NCBI GenBank assembly: GCA_050739575.1
Contig: JBOIBN010000031.1
Location: 1 to 29,816, forward strand
Direction of reading: 5' to 3'
Origin: JBOIBN01 sp050739575
GTDB taxonomy: Bacteria; Pseudomonadota; Gammaproteobacteria; JAKDMP01
DNA: 29,816 bases
A program made the translations under genes and the position numbers. Shown one piece after another: positions 23,836-29,816 of the stretch. The notes below the pieces were generated by a model, which worked only from the letters and a program-made list of their open reading frames with translations, did no database searches and was not told the DNA's origin. Positions within the stretch are counted from its first letter, which is position 1. Each line of letters begins with the position of its first letter.

Positions 23836-25155
23836 CTACAGCAGCCCGATCTTCTTCAATGCGGCCTGAAGTTTTTCAAAGTTACCGTTTCTCGGCCAGC
23901 CGACCACGGTGGTGACCAGCGAACCATTCTGCAGAAAGTAAAACGTGGGCGCCGCAAGATCTTTAACCATCGGCCACTCCTGTAGCCGGTACATGATGTC
24001 TATGCGCTCGGCGGGGTGGGCACGGTCCCACTGTTGCAGAGTATCGAAATCGAGTACACCACTCGGTGGAGTAATCCATAGGGCGTGTTCTTCGAGAAGC
24101 CGGCGCAGTTGCGGACGCGATTGAAGGGCGTCCAGAAAATAGGCGCAGAAGTGGCATTGCGGATCGGTCAGAATCACGACTTGGGCGGACGCATCGAGAG
24201 CGACGGGTCTGCGGATTACTTCGCGCTGGGTCGTGCTGACCATCAAAACGGTCGGCGTGCCCGGTTCGACGACGCCCGCTTCGTCAAGATAATCGGGCGG
24301 GGGCGTCCGGGCTGCCGAAGGATGCGCCGCGTAGAATTTCTGCGCCGCGGCGAACAGCCTCGTATTGATCAAAGCCTCATACGTTTGCCGGTAATCGGGT
24401 AAGACAGCGGCGTGGCGACGCTCCAGTTCGTTCAGGTCAAGGACCATATCCCGGCTGTATTCGGCCTCCCGCGTAGCGAAAGCCGCCATGCCCGCCGCGC
24501 GCAGCAGCAATCTCACGTCACTCTCGTCGTAGGAACGGATTTTGTCCTCCTTCTGATCGGAGGCAAACAACTTTTCGTACTCACGTCCCGCCGGGGATGC
24601 TTCTTCTGCACTGGACTCTGCACCGACTTGCCGGATGAAATCCCAGTAAACGTCGAACCGCTTTTGCACGGTCGAAGGCTTTACGGGCTGCGACCGTGTC
24701 CTGGGAGAAGCTGTCCGGGTCAGGTTGCCGGCGATATCCGGTGTGTACCCCTGCTGCCCAAAGAGGCTTAAGATCTGGTAAACCTGCTCGGCCGAGAGGT
24801 ACTGAAGATCCGCGGTGCTGAATCCTGCCAGCCCGCCGCGGCCAAACTGCAGGCTTGCGAGGAATCGCCGGCGCGCATCGGGCGCCAACACATCCAGCGG
24901 AGAGCCGGAACCGGCCGTGGTCTTCAGGTAGGCATCGAGTTCGGCGCGCGAATGTATCGGCGCGAGCAGCCAGTCCATCCTGTCGCGCCAAGCATAGTAT
25001 TTCTTTAATTGCGCCGCGCTGATGTCGGTCATATCCGGCGGCGAATACGTTACTGACGCATTCGAGACTGTTGCAGCCGATGCCGCCACACCTGTAAGTA
25101 CCATGCCGGCAATGGTCGTCAATGTTAAAACTTGTGGGCGGAATTTCGAAGGCAT
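23836..25155 (-). CDS. Secreted protein with C-terminal thioredoxin-like CHFC motif
   Basis: A 439-residue exported protein that I cannot place in a named family. A signal peptide ends near VAASAA (about residue 27). A largely helical N-terminal region (30-300) carries YYAWRDRMDWLL and FGRGGLAGFSTADLQYLS. The last 130 residues look like a thioredoxin fold: a strand (AQVVILTD), then Cys334-His-Phe-Cys337, and APTFYFLQNGSLVTTVVGWP with the cis-proline position (AAPTFYF) usual in thiol-disulfide proteins. A CxxC of CHFC suggests oxidase, isomerase or reductase activity in the periplasm. The ATG at 25153-25155 follows GAGTGAGAC. It lies 11 bp after the aldo/keto reductase stop, so they are probably co-transcribed. 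Confidence 0.72.
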   Translation of the reverse strand: MPSKFRPQVLTLTTIAGMVLTGVAASAATVSNASVTYSPPDMTDISAAQLKKYYAWRDRMDWLLAPIHSRAELDAYLKTTAGSGSPLDVLAPDARRRFLASLQFGRGGLAGFSTADLQYLSAEQVYQILSLFGQQGYTPDIAGNLTRTASPRTRSQPVKPSTVQKRFDVYWDFIRQVGAESSAEEASPAGREYEKLFASDQKEDKIRSYDESDVRLLLRAAGMAAFATREAEYSRDMVLDLNELERRHAAVLPDYRQTYEALINTRLFAAAQKFYAAHPSAARTPPPDYLDEAGVVEPGTPTVLMVSTTQREVIRRPVALDASAQVVILTDPQCHFCAYFLDALQSRPQLRRLLEEHALWITPPSGVLDFDTLQQWDRAHPAERIDIMYRLQEWPMVKDLAAPTFYFLQNGSLVTTVVGWPRNGNFEKLQAALKKIGLL

Positions 25156-25166
25156 AAGTGTCTCAC

Positions 25167-26149
25167 TCAATCGGCGACCGCCTGCGTAAACTCTTCGAGC
25201 CGGATGACGGCCGACTCATCGAGGCGCGCATAAACGTCCAAGGCGCCGATGTTTTCCTTCAATTGCTCCAATTTGGACGCCCCGAGAATTACAGTGGATA
25301 CATTGGGATTATGCAGGCACCAGGCGAGCGCGAGCTGCGCCAGCGTGGCACCGAGTTCCCGTGCGACATCGGCGACTTTCGATGCAGTCTCGATGCGCTT
25401 TCGCCCGCGCTCGCTATGGATCATGTCGCGCAGCCATTCGTAGCCCTTCACGTTGAAGCGGGATTCTTCGGGAATGCCTCCACTGTACTTGCCGCTCAAT
25501 ATGCCCGAGGAAAGCGGCGACCATATCGTGGTACCGATGCCGAGTTCACGAAACAGCGGCGCATACTCGACTTCCACGCGCCGGCGATGAAACAGGTTAT
25601 ATTGGGGTTGCTCCATCGCGGGCGGTTCGAGTCCTAGGCGCTCCGCACAGGCCCAGGCGCGCCGATCTCCCCCGCGCTCCACTCGGAAGTGCCCCAGTAA
25701 AGCACTTTGCCCTCGCGGATGAGATTGTTCATCGTCCGCACCACTTCTTCGATCGGCGTCTCTGGATCGGGACGGTGGCAGAAATACAGATCGAGATAGT
25801 CCACCTGAAGGCGCCGCAAGGCCGCGTGGCAGGCTTCCACCAGGTGCTTGCGCGCAAGCCCGCGCTGCGTCGGACGCGCATCGCGCACCCGACCGAAGAA
25901 CACCTTGGACGATACGCACCAGGTATCGCGTTCGAAGCCAAGACGCTTGAGCGCCTCGCCCATCAATTCCTCGGAACGTCCGTGCGCATACGCCTCGGAA
26001 TTGTCGAAGAAGTTGATGCCCGCCTCATAGGCAAGAGTCAACATCGTTTCTGCGAGTTTGCTGTCCACCTGGTTCGAGAACGTAACCCAGGAGCCAAAGG
26101 AAAGCGCGGAAAGTTTCAGGCCGCTGCGGCCGAGACGGCGGTATTGCAC
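25167..26149 (-). pseudogene. Aldo/keto reductase (Kv-beta/YghZ-like), interrupted by a one-base frameshift
   Basis: Two frames join into one NADPH-dependent aldo/keto reductase of about 327 residues. The start is a GTG (26147-26149) behind AAGGAG, giving MQYRRLGRSGLKLS. The catalytic tetrad is intact: Asp49, Tyr54, Lys82 and His125. The FGSWVTF...QVD opening is typical of the Kv channel beta-subunit-like group. After Ile162 (codon 25664-25666) the frame breaks; homologous sequence resumes one base off as RAWACAERLGLEPPA and runs to ASKLEQLKENIG and a TGA at 25167-25169. A single C lost from a GC-rich run at 25662-25663 explains this. It may be a true inactivation or a sequencing error. It follows kup by 96 bp. 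Confidence 0.85.
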
Positions 26150-26245
26150 GGGCAAACTCCTTCCGTTGGAAGATTTCCGGATTAGCCGGTTACAAATCAT
26201 TTTACCGCCCCGGTTCCCCGATGCGAATCCCCGGGCGTCGCCGAC

Positions 26246-28402
26246 TCAGGTGATGATGTTGTGCTCGGATTCCTTCTGATCCGCCTTTTCATCCATCCGC
26301 GTCGCGTCGTTTGCATGCGCAAGCGTCGTCGTATGCAACCGCATTCCGAGTTCTACCGTATATTCGTCGGGAATGCTGAAGAAGTCCGTTGCGCGCAGGA
26401 CATTGCGATGCATCAGCACGAAGATGCGCTCGGAAATCGCCTGGCGTAAACCCACCTTGGCCGGCCCGCGAAGCACTGGTTCCGGCAACTTCCGCCACGC
26501 CCGCCAATGGTGGGTCAGCCAGCGGCGCAGCCCGAGTAGCGGTCCCCCATACGGCGCCGGCAACAGGGTTTCACGTCCGAAATAAAAGGTCATCCGTTCC
26601 GGATCCAACGTGAGCAATTTTCGGTTGGCGGCATGTCTCAGGCTCGCAAGCACGCGTTGTTCCTGCTTGAATCCGTAGTAGAGACTGACCCGATAAAAAC
26701 CATACCCGAGCGGAGTTACTTCGATCCGCCGCGACGGCATCACGCTCGGCGCATCGGTGGTGATCACCGAAAGCAGCAGCACCTGTTCATGCAGCGCCTG
26801 GTTATGCCGCAGGTGGTAGTTGAGCATGGGCGGAACGCCGAGCCCTGGCGAAGCGAGAAACACTCCAGTGCCGGGAACCCGGTGCGGCATGTTGCGCCCG
26901 AGCCGATCGAGAAAGCTCGCCAGCGTTTCCGTGCGCGAACGCAGCGTGGCTATCAGTCGCTCCCGATTGTTGGTCCAGATGCGCATCACGGTGAAGGCCA
27001 TGAGCGCGACCACGAGAGGCACCCAACCGCCCTCGGCGATCTTGAGCAAATTGGCGCCCCAGAACGGGATGTCCATGGAAAGAAACAAAGCGGTGAGGAG
27101 CGCCGCTCCGAGCAGCGGCCAGTGCCAGAGTCTGCGCATGACGAGAAACAGCAGCAGCGTGGTAATCAACATGTCGGTGCTGATGGCGACACCGTACGCT
27201 CCGGCAAGATTGCTCGAGCTGCGGAAGGCGATCACGAGCAGGATGCAGGCGATCATCAGGATCGTATTGAGCGAGGGAATGTAAAGCTGGCCGCGCTCCG
27301 TGCGCGAGGTTCGCTCCACCCGGACCCGCGGACTGATGTTGAGCCTGATTGCCTGACCCATGAGCGAGAAAGCCCCGGAAATGACTGCCTGTGAAGCGAT
27401 GATGGCTGCCGCTGTCGCGAGCGCAATGAGAATGTAAAGGGGAATGGCGCCGGCGAACGCCGGCGCGAGTCCGAAAAAGGCATCGCCTGCCGCCTTGGGA
27501 TGGCGCAGCACGAACGCGCCCTGGCCCAGATAGTTCATCAGCAGCGCCGGCAAAACCAACGCAAACCAGGCTATGCGAATCGGCTTTGCGCCAAAATGAC
27601 CCAGGTCGGCGTAGAGCACCTCACCGCCGGTGACGACAAGGAACACCGAGCCGAGCACGACGAAGCCGAGCGCCCAATGTACAAGAAAAAAGTTCACCGC
27701 GTACTCCGGATTGAAGGCGGTAAACACTACCGGCGCTCTTACGAAGGAAGCCAACCCGAGGCCGGCCAGCATCAGAAACCAGACAACCATCACCGGCGCG
27801 AACCATTTGGCAACTCCCGCCGTGCCGCGGCGTTGAAACCAGAACAGAAAGAACAGGATCACGCAGGTAATCGGAATGACGAGACTGCCCAGGCTCGGAA
27901 TCGCGACATGCAGGCCCTCGACGGCCGAGAGCACGGTGATGGCCGGCGTGATCATGCCATCGCCATAAAGGAGCGAGGCGCCGAAGGTGCCGATCACCGC
28001 CACCCAAGCGCCGGTCGCGAATATCCGCCGGCGGCGTTGCGCCCCCACGGGCATTCGTTCCGCACCCGGCTTGTTCCGGTGCCGAAGCAGCGCCATCAAG
28101 GCGATAATGCCGCCGTCGCCGCGGTTGTCCGCTCGCAACACGAAGGTCTGGTACTTGAAGCAGATGACGAGGATCAACGCCCAGATGATCAGCGAGAGCA
28201 CGCCGAGCACATCGGCGACGTCCGGCGGATGACCGATGGCGACGAACGCTTGGCGCAGAGCATAAAGCGGGCTGGTGCCGATGTCGCCGAAAACGACGCC
28301 GAGCGCGAGGAACGAGAGCCTGTTCAAGCGCCGCCGTTCGATCAGCCGTGGATTTGCCGCCGCCAGGCCCTTGGGCTTCGCAAAAGGATTCACAATACGC
28401 AT
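26246..28402 (-). CDS. kup: Low-affinity potassium uptake protein Kup
   Basis: A 718-residue K+/H+ symporter of the KUP/HAK/KT family, with GDIGTSPLYA at residues 39-48, about 12 membrane segments to about residue 490 and a cytosolic C-terminal domain (for example MTFYFGRETL). E. coli Kup has 622 residues; the extra length is an N-terminal lead of about 25 residues, an insert after FGRETL (with GLRRWLTHHWRAWRKLPEP) and a charged tail rich in D, E and K. The catalytically important membrane half is intact. The ATG at 28400-28402 has no clear Shine-Dalgarno. MITE copy B lies 92 bp upstream. In E. coli this system is used mainly at acid pH. Confidence 0.93.
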   Translation of the reverse strand: MRIVNPFAKPKGLAAANPRLIERRRLNRLSFLALGVVFGDIGTSPLYALRQAFVAIGHPPDVADVLGVLSLIIWALILVICFKYQTFVLRADNRGDGGIIALMALLRHRNKPGAERMPVGAQRRRRIFATGAWVAVIGTFGASLLYGDGMITPAITVLSAVEGLHVAIPSLGSLVIPITCVILFFLFWFQRRGTAGVAKWFAPVMVVWFLMLAGLGLASFVRAPVVFTAFNPEYAVNFFLVHWALGFVVLGSVFLVVTGGEVLYADLGHFGAKPIRIAWFALVLPALLMNYLGQGAFVLRHPKAAGDAFFGLAPAFAGAIPLYILIALATAAAIIASQAVISGAFSLMGQAIRLNISPRVRVERTSRTERGQLYIPSLNTILMIACILLVIAFRSSSNLAGAYGVAISTDMLITTLLLFLVMRRLWHWPLLGAALLTALFLSMDIPFWGANLLKIAEGGWVPLVVALMAFTVMRIWTNNRERLIATLRSRTETLASFLDRLGRNMPHRVPGTGVFLASPGLGVPPMLNYHLRHNQALHEQVLLLSVITTDAPSVMPSRRIEVTPLGYGFYRVSLYYGFKQEQRVLASLRHAANRKLLTLDPERMTFYFGRETLLPAPYGGPLLGLRRWLTHHWRAWRKLPEPVLRGPAKVGLRQAISERIFVLMHRNVLRATDFFSIPDEYTVELGMRLHTTTLAHANDATRMDEKADQKESEHNIIT

Positions 28403-28483
28403 ATGAATTTACGGGCGCTGAATATGCGGCAACCCGGCGGGCGGATTCAAATGCATGCCCCGTGGCGGAAAGGCCTTGATGAC

Positions 28484-28489
28484 AGTATA
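28484..28489 (-). promoter_or_regulatory. Candidate -10 element of kup beside MITE B
   Basis: TATACT on the minus strand, 82 bp upstream of the kup ATG. The MITE begins 5 bp further upstream, so any -35 must lie inside the element; none matching TTGACA was seen there. The insertion may therefore have replaced the native -35. Confidence 0.35.
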
Positions 28490-28494
28490 AGCTA

Positions 28495-28644
28495 GGGAAC
28501 GTCTGATTTATTCGGAATTTCCATGTGGTGCATGGACGCAACGCCACGAATCGGACACCTAAGTACTTGATTCGACGTGAGGCAAGTCCGGACATGCGCC
28601 CGACTTGCCGTCTGTAAATGTCAGGGACGACATTCAGGGTTCCC
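28495..28644. mobile_element. MITE-like non-autonomous element, copy B
   Basis: A 150-bp relative of the element at 1119-1271, in the same orientation. Ends are GGGAACGTCTGA on the left and, read inward from the right, GGGAACCCTGA. CTA flanks both sides (28492-28494 and 28645-28647), a candidate target duplication. The core 28526-28609 is 87% identical to copy A without gaps. Hairpins are less perfect than in A: 28581-28609 has one mismatch in its stem, and a 6-bp stem AATGTC/GACATT replaces the right-hand hairpin of A. No coding capacity is present. Confidence 0.75.
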
Positions 28645-28682
28645 CTAACCGGGAGGAACGCCTTTTCCGGGAGAAGTAAAAC

Positions 28683-29105
28683 GTGGCGTACGAGGGTCTT
28701 GCCAGCGTACTGATTCTGCTTGCGATTACGGGCGCCGCGGTATGGATTCTTCGCGGCTTGCGCCTGCCCGCCGCGCTCGGTTACCTCCTTACCGGCGTCA
28801 TTGTCGGTCCGCATTTGCTCGACTGGGTTCACAACGCCGCGACAACCCTGGGGCTCGCCGAGTTCGAAATCGTCTTCCTCCTGTTCTCACTGGGCCTGGA
28901 ATTCTCGCTGCCGCGCCTGATCGCGATGCGTCGCGAGGTGTTCCTGCTCGGTGGCATTCAGGTGGTGGTGAGCCTCGTGCTTGCGGCGCTCGCTCTTGCA
29001 TTTCTGGCCGGTGCGCCCCCGGTGATCGCCGTGCTCCTCGGCGGCGCGGTCGCGATGTCTTCCACCGCGTTCGTCGCCAAGCAACTCGGCGAACGAGAGG
29101 AGTAA
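28683..29105 (+). pseudogene. Truncated CPA2 (KefB/KefC-type) cation:proton antiporter, N-terminal remnant
   Basis: 140 residues that match only the first third of a CPA2 Na+/H+ or K+/H+ exchanger: LPAALGYLLTGVIVGPHLL, EFEIVFLLFSLGLEFSL and AMSSTAFVAKQLGERE. Full proteins have about 12 membrane helices (about 380 residues), often plus a TrkA-N domain. Here a TAA follows GEREE, just where the family continues toward HGR...LLFQDLAVVP, and no frame downstream encodes that part. The GTG start has GGGAGAAG in front. The gene lies between MITE B and a CACAGAG repeat, and it opposes kup. It is very probably non-functional as an antiporter. Confidence 0.82.
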
Positions 29106-29140
29106 AGGGTAAAGAAGGGGAGGCCCCGCGCGGTTTCAAG

Positions 29141-29243
29141 GCTCAGATCAGGAAAGATTCACCACAGAGAGCACGAAGTACACGGAGAAATGCAATAAAT
29201 AAAGCCAAGAAATTCCTGTCTGAGCTCCGTGTGCTCTGTGGTT
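29141..29243. repeat. CACAGAG-type inverted repeat
   Basis: ACCACAGAG...CACGGAG (29161-29187) is matched by its reverse complement at 29225-29243. A second pair, GCTCAGATCAGGAA (29141-29154) and TTCCTGTCTGAGC (29213-29225), interleaves with it. From memory, similar CACAGAG repeats are scattered in many bacterial genomes. The stretch holds no gene. Confidence 0.6.
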
Positions 29244-29305
29244 GGTCCTCTCTTCCCGGGTTCCGATCTTCAAATATACTGACGCGGAACCGAGCCGAGC
29301 AAAGC

Positions 29306-29816
29306 ATGCGTTTTCGCCGCCTGGCCTTTCTGGATCTCGCTACCGTGGATCGGGACGACCTCGACCTTGCGCCCATCGTTTCGCAGGCCGAAACGTTCAA
29401 GGCCTGGCCCGTGACCCGCCCCGAGGAATTGCGGGCGCACATGCAGGGCGCCGATGCGATCGTGCTCAACAAGACACGCCTCGATGCCGACGCTTTTACG
29501 CATGCACGCCCGCGTATCGTCTGTCTCGCCGCGACCGGTACGGATAACGTGGACCTCGCCGCGGCGGGTGCGACAAACGTCGCCGTCGCCAACATCCGCG
29601 ACTATTGCACGGATTCGGTAGTGCAGCACGTTTTCGCGCTCCTGCTCGCGCTCACCACGCATCTCGTGGACTATCGCGAGCGGCTGCTGAACGGAGCCTG
29701 GGCGCAGAGCGGCATGTTTACCCTGCTCGATCTTCCGGTACGCGAACTTGCGGGCAAGACGCTCGCCGTCGTGGGCTACGGTACGCTCGGGCGCGCCGTC
29801 GCGGCGCGTGCCAAGA
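29306..29816 (+). CDS. D-2-hydroxyacid dehydrogenase, N-terminal part (cut by window end)
   Basis: The first 170 codons of a D-isomer-specific 2-hydroxyacid dehydrogenase, open to the last base. It starts MRFRRLAFLDLATVD at the ATG 29306-29308, behind a weak GAG. The family marks are present: CLAATGTDNVDLAAAG, NIRDYCTDSVVQHVFALLLAL, and the start of the NAD-binding domain, VVGYGTLGRAVA. Glycerate/hydroxypyruvate dehydrogenase (HprA-like) is the closest fit I can suggest; the catalytic Arg, Glu and His lie beyond the window. It is unrelated in function to the antiporter remnant upstream, from which a repeat separates it. Confidence 0.88.
   Translation, partial: MRFRRLAFLDLATVDRDDLDLAPIVSQAETFKAWPVTRPEELRAHMQGADAIVLNKTRLDADAFTHARPRIVCLAATGTDNVDLAAAGATNVAVANIRDYCTDSVVQHVFALLLALTTHLVDYRERLLNGAWAQSGMFTLLDLPVRELAGKTLAVVGYGTLGRAVAARAK

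Overview
The window is GC-rich chromosomal DNA, most likely from a gammaproteobacterium. Supporting this are a FadE-type acyl-CoA dehydrogenase with two N-terminal membrane segments, YadG/YadH, GspA/GspB, Kup, a Skp/OmpH chaperone and a GntR(YtrA-type)-ABC cluster of the kind common in Xanthomonadales and relatives. A secreted S53 (sedolisin) protease, Kup and a persulfide dioxygenase/TSUP pair would suit an acidic or sulfur-rich habitat, but that is inference. No rRNA, tRNA, CRISPR array, phage or transposase gene was seen.

Layout. 1-1088: a possible gene end and a minus-strand NDUFA9-like dehydrogenase. 1119-1271: a 153-bp MITE-like element (copy A). 1723-3660: an S53 protease ending in a clear terminator. 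3778-5904: yadG-yadH-DUF1761 operon. 5956-12451, all minus strand: mdh, fadE, a DUF4136 lipoprotein, gspA and gspB. 12689-16747: a GntR-controlled block with two near-identical promoter-operators, one before a small helical secreted protein and one before the operon gntR, ABC ATPase, ABC permease, a secreted beta-repeat protein and a BON lipoprotein. 16772-18101 (minus): OmpH/Skp and an unknown secreted protein. 18225-21587: a giant tricorn-like periplasmic protease with its own terminator. 21698-23605: divergent TSUP exporter and persulfide dioxygenase. 23836-28402 (minus): kup, then a Kv-beta-like aldo/keto reductase with a one-base frameshift, then a secreted thioredoxin-fold protein. 28495-28644: MITE copy B. 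28683-29105: a truncated CPA2 K+/H+ antiporter remnant. 29141-29243: a CACAGAG-type inverted repeat. 29306-end: the start of a D-2-hydroxyacid dehydrogenase.

The most novel signals are: (i) the two copies of the MITE-like element 27 kb apart, with terminal inverted repeats, candidate target duplications and conserved hairpins; (ii) the paired promoter-operators that place an orphan secreted helical protein in the regulon of the neighbouring GntR-ABC operon, whose leader also holds a 36-codon ORF with a strong ribosome binding site; and (iii) the decayed potassium-transport neighbourhood at the right end, where repeats flank a truncated antiporter and a one-base deletion breaks the aldo/keto reductase.
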